From contig OZ010586.1 in the NCBI GenBank assembly GCA_963932145.1, positions 54,390,943 to 54,454,942 of the forward strand: a stretch of 64,000 nucleotides of DNA. Direction: 5' to 3'. Source of the DNA: Acanthosepion lycidas. Its lineage: Eukaryota > Mollusca > Cephalopoda > Sepiida > Sepiidae. Numbering within the stretch: position 1 is the stretch's first letter; the number at the start of each line of letters is the position of its first letter. Both the position numbers and the translations under genes were made by a program. The notes under the pieces were generated by a model. That model worked only from the letters and a program-made list of their open reading frames with translations, searched no databases and was not told the origin of the DNA. Positions 32,560 through 41,429 of the stretch are shown here, piece by piece.

Positions 32560-34150
32560 CTCTCAAACTTGTCAGCCTTTTCTTTCACATGTCAAGCAGG
32601 CATTTCTCTACAGCCAACAACAACAACAACAAAGGAATGAAAGTCCCTGTGGCACTTCTTGCAAGTTATCACAGGAGCTCCTTGTGGTCTCATCTCCATG
32701 ATGGCTTTGGCCAGCTCATAAGTGTCATATAAGGAGGCCATTTAAACAGCATCCGTAGAACATGACCCAGCAATTCAAGTATTCTTTTGGTGACAACTCC
32801 AATGAATAGATGAGAAGGCTTTCCAAAAACAAACTGCCAAATTTGACATTTTGCTCTGCCATTTGGCCAACAGAAACAAATGCATATGCTTATGTTCAAA
32901 TATATTAATATTATTTTCATCTGCTTGATGCAACAACCATTAGACAAGATGGATATCATTGTATAGTAACCTTTTCTTTAGGTGACAATGATAACACCTC
33001 CATTCTACCATAGGCAATCTTTCTTCTTCTACAAGCAGTCTAGCTTATTGTAAGCCTCATTAGATTTTACTCTCTTTGATATCAACACTACCCTCTGCTT
33101 TCCAACCATCTGTACCGTCAGCATATCTGAATTATTGGGTTATTTTGAGTGATATTCCATCCTTGGTCAATACTTGATATGTACCATTTCAGTCATGCAA
33201 GAGAATATTGGATTTTTGGGAGAGTCAACTTCAGCTAAAAGAATGCTGCACAATCAGTGATCAAATTTATCATGTAAAACAGACTGGGAAAATAGTACAT
33301 ATATTTTATAACATTCTATTAACAAAAGTCTCTTATAATAGCATATTTCAAATCCCCAGAAACTTCAGTGAATGGAGATGTGCAAGGTCATTAGTTAATT
33401 AGAAAACCTTACAAAAGGTAGATAAACGGAACAGAATATAGAATAATAATGAATATGGTAAAAGCAACAATTCTATGAATCAACATTGCACATGGGCTGC
33501 AAGGTTGAGGCATCTTAAGCAAGAAGTACAATGTACTCTGAAAATTCTTTTAAAGTCTTTTACAAGTATCCCATTTTCTAATTCAGTTCTTGCAGGAATG
33601 TCTTCCAGTATATGAAACAACAAAGCTTCTATGCAGCAGAATAAAATGGGAGGTGACATCATTCCTTATCTGAAAACCAAATTTTGTTAAGAATTTTTAC
33701 GACAACTGATTGTGCGATTATTATGTCCATGTAGAAGGCTTGCAAGATCCTGACACTCTTAAGGGCATGTCATCCTTCTGTACAGTCTGATACAGTTCGG
33801 TCCTTTGCGTGGAGTCAAAAGCATTTTTGAAATCAAGAAATGCCACTGCATTTAAATTTGTACCACTCTATTCTAAGAGGCCTGGTAAATAAATCAAAGA
33901 TCTCATTACAACAGCCATGATCTGATCTGAAAATATGTCAATCAGGCTAATACCATTTTGCATGATATAGGTGCTACATTGTTTTAAGGAAACAATGGCA
34001 GAAGTCTAATCCTAATGGGAGCCTTTTGATGCAGCAGTGATCAGATTGGTCAAATGTTGCATGGAGATTTCATTTCTCTCATTATACAACTTAGGAATTA
34101 TTCCATCTTCTCCATCAGCTTTATGTCATGGCAATTTCTATATTTTTTGA
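32560..34150 (-). pseudogene. Decayed LINE, C-terminal and reverse-transcriptase pieces
   Basis: Minus-strand reading. Near 33835 FLDFKNAFDSTQRTELYQTV is an RT motif A with the catalytic Asp context (LDFKNAFDS). Near 34050-34100 it is preceded by DGEDGIIPKLYNERNEISMQ-like text, as in many LINE ORF2 proteins before RT. Near 32715-32790 RILELLGHVLRM with WPKPSWR is the C-terminal WLGHVLRM box common in RTE and related LINEs. Multiple stops occur and intervening DNA has been inserted or diverged. Clade uncertain. Confidence 0.55.
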
Positions 34151-34184
34151 TGTTTCATCTGACATGTTTTATGCATGTGTTCTT

Positions 34185-34190
<6 letters not shown>

Positions 34191-34240
<50 letters not shown>
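34191..34240. repeat. (TA)n microsatellite left of the PLE fold-back
   Basis: An uninterrupted run of TA dinucleotides about 30 bp outside the left arm. A matching (TA)n lies against the right arm at 35537-35570. Confidence 0.95.
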
Positions 34241-34244
<4 letters not shown>

Positions 34245-34270
34245 AAAATATTTTTTGTGGTACAAAACTT

Positions 34271-34532
34271 TATTACAGCGTTAAAAACAAGAATATTTTT
34301 ACATTGGACCATGATGTTATTAAAATAAAATACCAGCCGACCGGTTTCGCCCCCTCTCTTCAGAGCTGTAAACGGGGGAAAAATTATGAAAAAGGAGAAA
34401 AAAATATATATATGGGTGACGTGAATGAACGGAAGGGACAGTTGTAACACCTAAAGATGCTAGAGACCCAGAAGAGCAAGCCCAAGCAAACAATCTCTCT
34501 GTTTACAAAGAGAAGGTCGCCCAGACCTGATA
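34271..34532 (-). repeat. Left inverted arm of the PLE fold-back
   Basis: It pairs with 35281-35539. It contains the antisense copy of the last codons of the ORF and an antisense hammerhead-like motif. Confidence 0.9.
34334..34368 (-). ncRNA. Hammerhead-ribozyme-like motif, left arm (antisense)
   Basis: The minus strand reads CAGCT-CTGAAGA-GAGGGGGC-GAAA-CCGGTC-GGCTG. This is the same 35-nt motif as at 35442-35476, carried in the inverted arm. Confidence 0.55.
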
Positions 34533-35353
34533 GACTTGATGTTCTAGTTCGTAGAACACCTTCCTTATATACTACTACAGTGTATAGGAAGTCTACTTTC
34601 ACGGGTCTTTACACTCGTTGGGATTCCTTTTGTCCCAAACAGCAAAAGATTAATTTAATTAAGTCTTTGACCCATAGGGCATTGAGGATTTGCTCAGATG
34701 ACACTTTGAAAGATGAGATTAAGTTTTTAACTAACATCTTTACTAGTAACGGTTATCCTTATGATATCGTTCAAATGGTTATTCGGCAAAAGTTGGCGGA
34801 CTTTAATAAAGTAAAACCAGTGCTTGTTAAAAAATGTCCCGTTTATTTACGAGTGCCATATTTTGGTAGGGATAGCGAAATGTTGGCTAAGCAAATTTCA
34901 TCGAGTTCTAATCAATGCTATTTTGCAGCGAATGTACGTGTTGTGTTTAAAACAAGATCTGTTCTTCCATCCATGAGTAAGGATGTTCTACCTCCTCATC
35001 ATATTAATTCTGTAATTTATCAATTTAAATGTAGTTGCGGTGCCGACTACATAGGTAGAACTACACAACGCTTGGATGTTAGAATCAAGCAACACGTGCC
35101 TGCTAAAATTTATAATAAAATTTTTTCGATTGGTGATACCGTTCGAAACACATACCGGTCATCTATAGCGGATCATTTCATAAATAGTCCTGGTTGTGCG
35201 GTGGACTTCAGTGTGAATTGGTTTTCTGTGTTGTCCACTTCACACTCGTTGTTTCATCTGAAGGTGTTGGAGACGCTGTTTATCAGGTCTGGGCGACCTT
35301 CTCTTTGTAAACAGAGAGATTGTTTGCTTGGGCTTGCTCTTCTGGGTCTCTAG
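34457..35353 (+). pseudogene. PLE connector plus GIY-YIG endonuclease domain ORF
   Basis: A 298-codon open frame. Codons 1-25 lie in the left inverted arm and are simply the antisense of the ORF's own C-terminal codons, so the original start and the whole RT are missing. Residues 43-110 (VYRKSTFTGLYTRWDSF, KINLIKSLTHRALRIC, FTSNGYPYDIV) are the PLE RT-endonuclease connector. Residues 186-213 (IYQFKCSCGADYIGRTTQRL and RIKQH) form the GIY-YIG core with a C-X-C metal site, and LETLFI with E272 supplies the catalytic Glu. GIY-YIG cuts the DNA target for PLE insertion. The frame is open throughout, so the copy is young or selected, but without RT it cannot move itself. Confidence 0.85.
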
Positions 35354-35534
35354 CATCTTTAGGTGTTACAACTGTCCCTTCCGTTCATTCACGTCACCCA
35401 TGTATTTTTTTTTCTTCTTTTCATAATTTTTCTCCCGTTTACAGCTCTGAAGAGAGGGGGCGAAACCGGTCGGCTGGTATTTTATTTTAATAACATCATG
35501 GTCCAGTGTAAAAATATTCTTGTTTTTAACGCCG

Positions 35535-35539
<5 letters not shown>
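35281..35539 (+). repeat. Right inverted arm of the PLE fold-back
   Basis: It contains the end of the ORF (SGRPSLCKQRDCLLGLALL, stop at 35351-35353), the 3' non-coding part and a sense-strand hammerhead-like motif. Confidence 0.9.
35442..35476 (+). ncRNA. Hammerhead-ribozyme-like motif, right arm (sense)
   Basis: CAGCT (35442-35446) pairs with GGCTG (35472-35476) as stem I, with one G-U pair. CTGAAGA (35447-35453) fits the CUGANGA core, GAAA (35462-35465) fits the second core, and a very short stem III leads to the GUC cleavage triplet at 35469-35471. Stem II is weak: one G-C pair plus G-rich bases. Hammerheads with tiny stem III are known in Penelope-like elements; the match here is from hand folding. 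Confidence 0.55.

Positions 35540-35570
<31 letters not shown>
35537..35570. repeat. (TA)n microsatellite right of the PLE fold-back
   Basis: It overlaps the last bases of the right arm. Confidence 0.95.
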
Positions 35571-35573
<3 letters not shown>

Positions 35574-35654
35574 ATTAAAATCTGACAAATATTTGAATTT
35601 TGCTGCAATTTCCAAAACAATGTGTTTTTAACACCAAAATATATGCTAAAAATC

Positions 35655-35662
<8 letters not shown>

Positions 35663-35712
<50 letters not shown>
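35663..35712. repeat. (TA)n microsatellite
   Basis: A pure TA run that ends exactly at the Tc1-like terminal repeat, so it supplies the TA target. Confidence 0.95.
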
Positions 35713-35717
<5 letters not shown>

Positions 35718-36040
35718 GGGAAAATAAATATTTCATCCCCTGCTGATTTTCTGAGTTTACCACCTCACAAAAATAGGAATGATCTATAATTTTCAGGGTA
35801 TGTAAGTCTTTAAAGTGAGAGATAGAATATTAAAAATATTCTAGAAAATCACATTATATTAATTTTTGAACATTTACTCCTTTTTTATTGAAAAAATAAA
35901 TATGTCACCCCCTACCAACCAGCAATGATTCAGGCCCCACAGACCACTGACTGCTGCTGACTGCCCAGACTGACCGTGACAGATCTCTTCCCTGGCCTCC
36001 TGTTGACTGCTGTTGTACTTCCCCGTGTGACCCCTTTTAT
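35713..36040 (+). mobile_element. Tc1-like transposon left end and leader
   Basis: TAGTGGGGAAAATAAATATT directly after TA, followed by TTTTCAGGGTATGTAAGTC, TCTAGAAAATCACATTATAT and ACCAACCAGCAATGATTCAG, then a pyrimidine-rich leader. The first 200 bp match 25818-26017 inverted. The order and wording recall the 5' region of a fish Tc1 lineage. No matching transposase follows directly. Confidence 0.62.
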
Positions 36041-36480
36041 GGTGTTTTTTTATGGCTTAACAGGCTCGAAAAACGACGCGAGTATAATTAGGTGGGAAGC
36101 ATTTTTATTGGTTGAGAAATAGAAACACTTTAAAATATTATTTTATTTTACAACCGGAACTCGTGCGTTGGGCCTCTGCGTAAACGACGAAAATGGTCAT
36201 TTTGTGACGGGGCCTTGTCCTGTTGACATCCGGCTCTCACTCTTGAGTATGTTAGTTTATTTGCCTGCAAATCAGCTGAGATATGTCTTATTTTATTTTA
36301 TAACATTGTGTTACAGCATAATTGTCTATCCCACAAAATGTTTAATATCTAAAGAAACGCTAAACTAATTGAGTTTCTTTTTTACAGGTTTTCAGATAAG
36401 ACATTTAGCCATTTTAACACCATTTGTTTTAAGAATTACTGAAAAATCCTTTCAGCTAGAAAGAGAAGAGTTTAAAATCA
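36041..36480. other. Unassigned DNA between two transposon relics
   Basis: It includes CG-containing words (AAAACGACGCGAG, GTAAACGACGAAAATGG) unlike its AT-rich surroundings. This could be the leader of the transposase remnant to the right. No frame is convincing. Confidence 0.35.
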
Positions 36481-36484
36481 TTTT

Positions 36485-36925
36485 GTGTCAGCACTACTGT
36501 CTTCCCAAATGAGCAATGGTGAGAGGAAAAAGATAATTCAGGCCTTCTGTAATGGTACCAACTTTCATACACTGGCTTCCATCATCAAAGTCCATTCAAG
36601 AACCATCAACAGAATGGCGAATAAATTTAAAAAAGCAGGAAAAGTAGGGAGGAAAACTGGATCAGGAGGTCAGAACAGGAAAAGGGATCATCATTTCAGC
36701 TTAGAGCTAAAGAAATCAATTAGAAAACATCGTGATTTTTGGTACCTGAGAGAGGACTTTCAGCTATGACAGTCCAAAGAGCAGTTAAAAAAGACCTGAA
36801 AATGAAATTGTACATGAAACATGTGAGACACCTTGCTACTCCAGGTTAGAAATTTAGAAGGTTAAAGAGGGTGAAGATCATCTTGAATAATTTGAAAAGG
36901 GATCCTGGAATAATATATTTATTTG
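36485..36925 (+). pseudogene. Tc1/mariner-superfamily transposase remnant, N-terminal
   Basis: The open frame 36485-36769 encodes a helix-turn-helix DNA-binding head: MSNGERKKIIQAFCNGTNF, then VHSRTINRMANKFKKAG and a GRKTGSGGQNRKR linker before LELKKSIRKH. This is the usual two-HTH layout that binds the terminal repeats. After 36769 the reading shifts (TVQRAVKKDLKMKLYMK, then KFRRLKRVK and ILNNLKRDPG), the end of the second HTH and the linker to the catalytic domain. The DDE/DDD catalytic core is missing. Frameshift and truncation make it inactive. Confidence 0.72.
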
Positions 36926-37027
36926 AACTTAATTTCAATTGTACATAAGCTTTCGATCCTTATCTAACGTTAATTAATGATGAACATGTCATTTTCGTTT
37001 ATGATCAATTTCATCACGATTCTTCTG

Positions 37028-37060
37028 TTATGTGTGTGTGTGTGTGTGTGTGCGTGTGCG
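37028..37060. repeat. (TG)n/(CG)n simple repeat
   Basis: TGTGTG run grading into GCGCGTATGTATG. Confidence 0.9.
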
Positions 37061-37184
37061 CGCGTATGTATGTATTATTTTAGCCATTATCCACAGTGAT
37101 TTTGATTTTTGACTGAATGTATAGATTTTTTATGTATGTATCTAGAGTTATAGGAAAGTATTTTTTTTTTTTTTTTTTTCCAAA

Positions 37185-37633
37185 CACACAAAAACATACC
37201 AAACTCCATCTGAAAGATACTTGTAGAAAATACACATAAAATGGCCTCATCTACATGTATATAAAAAGAATAATGATGGAAGCACTAATAATAAAAAAAA
37301 AGAAGCCAACACTCAGTAACATCAAATATGAACATGGCCACAATGTGTTGACTATGTTTGGAAAATAAAACATTCCAATAAATCTAGATACATATATAAA
37401 AAATCCATACATTCTGTTAGCAATAAAATAAAAATTGTCCTTGATAATGGATAAAAGAATAGACAAAAGCATTTGAGTATGCAGAACTTTTGTACAGTTT
37501 TTACACATATTATGACTAGAAAATAAAACACTTACATCAAAACAAGAACAAACAAATAAAAAGCTTAATCATAGTCCTTGTCAGTCATCTTTAATAAAAC
37601 CCGTATAAAAGAAGGATTACTGTTGAAATACAC

Positions 37634-37638
<5 letters not shown>
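37185..37638 (+). mobile_element. 3' end of a second Penelope-like family
   Basis: This is collinear with 57050-57450. Shared words include GGAAAATAAAACATTCC/AGAAAATAAAACATCC, CCTTGATAATGGATAAAAG/CCTTGGTAATGGATAAAAG and ATAAAAGAAGGATTACTG/ATAAATGAAGGATTGCTG. At 57 kb the same sequence follows a readable PLE connector and GIY-YIG remnant, which identifies it. It ends in ACACAATTA and then (TA)n; the other copy ends in ACACAATATA and then (TG)n. Confidence 0.75.

Positions 37639-37694
<56 letters not shown>
37636..37694. repeat. (TA)n microsatellite
   Basis: It follows the 3' end of the PLE fragment. Confidence 0.95.
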
Positions 37695-37698
<4 letters not shown>

Positions 37699-37712
37699 GT
37701 TGGATTGATGTG

Positions 37713-37758
37713 AGTTTGTGACTCTGGGTTTCATGCTTTTGGGATCATCAGACGAACT
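37713..37758 (-). ncRNA. Hammerhead-ribozyme-like motif
   Basis: The minus strand reads AGTTCGT-CTGATGA-(12 nt)-GAAA-CCCAGAG-TC-ACAAACT. Stem I pairs AGTTCGT with ACAAACT at 6 of 7 positions, CTGATGA is the exact core, GAAA follows, and the cleavage triplet is GTC (plus-strand 37720-37722). Stem II (TCCCAAAAGCAT) is poor, so the copy may be degenerate. It lies 20 bp beyond the (TA)n that ends the PLE fragment, in opposite orientation to it. Confidence 0.55.
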
Positions 37759-37759
37759 G

Positions 37760-38275
37760 ATTAATTTTTAAATTTTGGATTTATATAGTGTTGTTTATAT
37801 CGGTGTTTTTATGGAAGTGGGAGGAAAAATTGTCATTGGGACACAAGTCATACATGCGCAAACATACATACATGCCTGTACACTCATTGACATATGCAAA
37901 CACACACACGAATGCTCACACACCGGAGCTCACACAAACATAAACATATGTGAACAGTATGGGACTTGGTATATATACGTATATATGTGTTGTTGTGTAC
38001 ATACATATGCATTTGGTTGCTGTATTCGATGTTGGATTGTGTAGCAAATATTTTTATGATTGTTGCATTGTCAACACGCAGACCATTTTTCTATTTTTGT
38101 TTGTTGAATAATATTTTCTCACATGCACGTATATATGTACGATAGGGTCTGTGTAAGACTATGGTAGGTAAAAATTGCTATTATTTTTAATTTTTTAAGG
38201 CTGTTTTTTTATTATTTTAAAGCTGGTTATTTGCTTGTTTTTGGCGATTGCGTATATGTAAATGGTAGAAATTCC
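37760..38275. other. Unassigned DNA after the hammerhead-like motif
   Basis: It contains CA/AC-rich words (CATACATACATG, ACACACACACG) and no gene. It may be part of a PLE terminal repeat, given its position. Confidence 0.35.
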
Positions 38276-38279
38276 AATT

Positions 38280-38449
38280 TGTTATACTTATTAGTATCTA
38301 TGCAGTGGTATTAATTTTGCTGGGGGAGAGAAAAGTAATTATAATTGTGGGCTGATATGTTAATGGTAATTGCGGACTAATACGGCAGTAGTAATTGTGA
38401 TGTGGTAGTAATGGTGATGGGGGAGTGGAAATTAATTGGGGTCAGCAGG
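38280..38449 (+). other. Left flank of the gypsy insertion, probable LINE 5' region
   Basis: Removing the gypsy element joins this stretch, ending GGGGTCAGCAGG, to GAAACCATGGAAGAGTCTAT at 41697, which opens the LINE ORF1 that follows. It is therefore probably the 5' UTR of that LINE. Confidence 0.45.
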
Positions 38450-38682
38450 TGTTATGGTGGAACACACCTATTCTATATTTAATAAGTAGGAGTAGTAAGG
38501 GTAACGAGTCGGTCAGTCAGTTGATGTCGGACGACAGTCGAATACGAAAGTACCAGTGACCACAACCAGATTACTCTGCGTTATACCTATTATATCAAGT
38601 TCCTAACGTTTTGTATGTCGAACCTATTTTAGGACCAACTTAGTACAAATACAAGCCTCCACTGAGAAATCACTCCACAACA
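38450..38682 (+). repeat. 5' LTR of the gypsy element
   Basis: 233 bp, TGTTATGGTGG to CTCCACAACA. Relative to the 3' LTR it lacks about 20 bp (AGACTCCCCCACCTATA region) and about 9 bp near GAGTCGGT. Confidence 0.9.
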
Positions 38683-39065
38683 ATATTTGGCAACGAGGAA
38701 TTCATACTCATATAGAGGAAAAAAAAATCGCTCGCCATAACAATATTTGGTGATGAGAAATTTGCACTCATACGGTGGAAGAAAAAAAAATTACTTGCCA
38801 TAACAATATTTGGCAACGAGGGATTCAGATTTATATGGTGGATGAAAAAAAAAAAAACTCACCACAACAATATTTGGCAACGAGGGATTCGTACTCATAC
38901 GGAGGAAAAAAAAAATTCGCTCGCCACAATAATGTTTGGCAACAAAATTTGTACTCGTACAGTGGGAAAAAAAAATTCGTTCATCATAACAATCTTTGAC
39001 GATGAAATTCGTACTCATACGGAGGAAGGAAAAATTCGCTTGCCACAATAACTTCGGCGATAAAG
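38683..39065 (+). repeat. Leader tandem array carrying repeated PBS-like motif
   Basis: CAATATTTGGCAACGAGG starts at the end of the 5' LTR. Variants of CAATATTTGG recur at 38681, 38741, 38804, 38868, 38930, 38990 and about 39049, a period of 59-64 bp. Each is followed by AATTCATACTCATACGGAGG-like DNA, an A-run and TCGCTCGCCA. The first copy occupies the position of a primer-binding site, so the array multiplies it. Confidence 0.85.
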
Positions 39066-39257
39066 TCTCAGATTCACACTTAAAAAAAAAAAAAAACTTG
39101 GCAAAGTTTTTTGCAAGCCAAGATGTATTCTCAACTGAGAAAAGAAATAATTTTTTTTCTCCATGATAATACAGTTTGCTTATATATGTCACAAATTGCA
39201 AATTCGAAAGACCCCACCATCTACAGTATTTAGGCATTGTGTAAACTTTTTGCGAAG

Positions 39258-40482
39258 ATGGAGGAATGCAAAAATATATTCCAGGAATTCTTTACGTTCC
39301 AGTCAGAACAAGAGATGACAATATTAGAGCAACAGAAAACATTCCAGGTGCAACTACAGGAGGAATCTTTTAATAGATAAATGCAATTTTAACAAAAAAT
39401 GGAAGAGATGCATAGGGAGTTTCAAAACAAAATTCTGGAAATAACTGAGAAGAGGAAAGAGAAAAATCTACAAAATGATTCATCCTAGAGAATACAATAT
39501 TGAATTCAATTGAAATATTCATGTACAGTCCAATTGAAGAGATAATATTTGAGGAGTATTATAAAAAATATACGGACATGTATAATGAGGACTGCCACTC
39601 GTGGTCTGAAGGAAAGAAGGTTAGCAAAAAGACATCAGGCGGAAATGTTTGAATCTGATGAAAGATGACGAACAAGACTATATAACGTATACAGCCAATG
39701 TGAATAAGCAGTGTGAAGAATTCAAGCTGGCAGTGTTAAGCGCAGACAATTTTAAGTGCTTGGTGTTTCTTCAGGGGCTGGTATTGAAAAGAGACGCAGA
39801 GTTGAGAAAATTAGCACTGGCAAAATTGGAAAGCGATCCAAGTCTTACAACACAGAAGTTGGCAGAAGACTGCACAAGGTATGTTAGCATAAAGAAAGAT
39901 TCAAAAAAGATAGAACAGTCTGGCATTTTGCATGTAAGAAAAATATGCTACAAAAAAGAAAGTCAGTCTACCAAAAAGAATTCTAAAATTGCGGATTATC
40001 ACGCAAAAAGTGAAATACCAGAGAAAAATAAACAAAATCTCCCGAAGCTATTTTTTGTTTGCGGTGAACTACACTGGTACAGATATTGCGATTTTAGGAA
40101 TAAAAAATGTTTCAACTGTAAAAGAGTGGGTCATAAAAGCACGCATTGCAGGTCAAAAAATAAAGACAATAAAATAAGAAAATTAAAGTCCGACGAGATG
40201 AACGATGGAATAACCAGAAAATTTGTTACCATTGAAATAAGTAATAAAAATATAAAAATGCAACTTAACACTGGCTCAGATCTATCTATCATAAATTTGC
40301 ATACGTGGAAGAAGTTGGAGAAACCAACTTTAATGAAGACAAAGAATATCGCGAGGTCAGTGATGGGAGAAAAAATACAATTTATTGGGGAATTTGTTAC
40401 AAACATCACGTTAAATAACAAAACACGAAAAGCTAAACTATTTGTCATAGAAAATGCCACGAACTTGGTACAAATTGGATAA
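39258..40482 (+). pseudogene. Gag (and start of protease) of the gypsy element
   Basis: The N-terminus starts at 39258 with a Gln-rich helix and hits TAA at about 39378; a capsid stretch (EEIIFEEYYKKYTDMY, CHSWSEGKKV) is cut near 39640. The longest frame (39649-40482, 277 codons) holds FKLAVLSADNFKCLVFLQGL, two zinc knuckles and the protease start. The first knuckle (CGELHWYRYC, C138/H142/C147) lacks its leading Cys; the second (CFNCKRVGHKSTHC, C154/C157/H162/C167) is complete. The protease active site reads LNTGSDLSII: Asn207 replaces the catalytic Asp of DTGS. Gag coats the RNA and the protease would mature it; this copy could do neither normally. Confidence 0.88.
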
Positions 40483-40594
40483 CAGAATTTCAATAATAGG
40501 ATCTACCGATAAATTCTTTCTGTTACAAGGTAGAATGTTTAAACACCAAAGCGCAAAAATTAGTAAGGAAACTTAAGGAAACATTTCTTACTGT

Positions 40595-41341
40595 TTGTTC
40601 TCCAGGGTTGGGAACGTGTACCAAGATGGAGGCAAAATTCCAGCTAAAAGAAAATGCTCAGGCAGTATTCAAAAAGAAAAGGATGGGCCGTTTGCCTCAA
40701 TTGAACAGATAGATAAAGAATTAGACAGATTAGAGAAAACCAGTGTACTTAAAAAAGTTGAATATAGTGAATGGGCTACACCAACGGTATACGTGAAAAA
40801 AACGCCCGAGAAAGTAAAGATGAAGCTGACACCGAGAAAAATTGGGGAGCGAGTTACCCACAGCCAAGGACATGCAGTATTATTAAATGATTTAAGTCAA
40901 CTGAAGTCACCACAGAAAATGTTAAGAAGCACAAGATCAACAAAAGGGAAGCTAGGAGCTGAACAAATAGAACCACAAGAAGAACCTACAGAAACTGTAA
41001 CTCCATCCTTAAGAAGCTCAAAGCAGAAGGTTGTTTCTGGTAAACTATGGAGGTACCAAAAAATAGAAAAGCGGATTGACAATATGATGTACTTGGTGAA
41101 AGGCGAAAAATTCACGCGCAGAAGGCACATTAACCAGATCAGACGACGCTCTTCATATGTGGTTGACAGTGGTCCCACGGAAGAAACACCGATGGAGGTG
41201 ATTTTCAATACATTTAATCCAACAACGCATGCAACGATTTTACCAGAGGTACGCCAATCCAGGAGAAAAAGAAAGGCAATTGATCATTTAAAAGTGGATC
41301 CAAAACGTAGGAGATACGCTATGATGTTGCTAAAAAAATGA
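40595..41341 (+). pseudogene. Gypsy RT stub fused to integrase C-terminal region
   Basis: A 248-codon frame. Residues around 26-70 are the very start of a gypsy RT (EKDGPFASIEQIDKELDRLE, SVLKKVEYSEWATPTVYVKK), the segment before motif A. Then, without the RT palm, YVDD box, RNase H or DDE core, the frame continues into a basic region and an integrase C-terminal module (KLWRYQKIEKRIDNMMYLVK, RRRHINQIRRR) and a Lys/Arg-rich tail. About 2.5 kb of pol appears to be missing, with the frame preserved. Being open through 248 codons may be chance. Confidence 0.8.
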
Positions 41342-41429
41342 ATTTTTTTTTGTTTTTTTCTTCATATTTCCTGTAAAAAATAAATAAATAAAACTTTTAC
41401 TCCTACGGAGTTAAGTTTTAGGAGGTAGG

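Larger units (their letters stand above)
34271..35539 (+). mobile_element. Penelope-like fold-back element with 260-bp inverted arms
   Basis: The left arm (34271-34532) is the inverted complement of the right arm (35281-35539), with small indels. The 748-bp centre encodes the PLE connector and a GIY-YIG domain in the plus direction. The element is therefore a 5'-truncated PLE with an inverted copy of its own 3' end at its left side. PLE terminal repeats are known in both direct and inverted arrangements. (TA)n tracts lie at both outer ends. Confidence 0.88.

Noticed and set aside
37760-38275. Exon-like frame at 37775-38044
   Set aside because: It is driven by CA/TA-rich simple sequence (His/Thr/Cys runs), with no splice or domain evidence.
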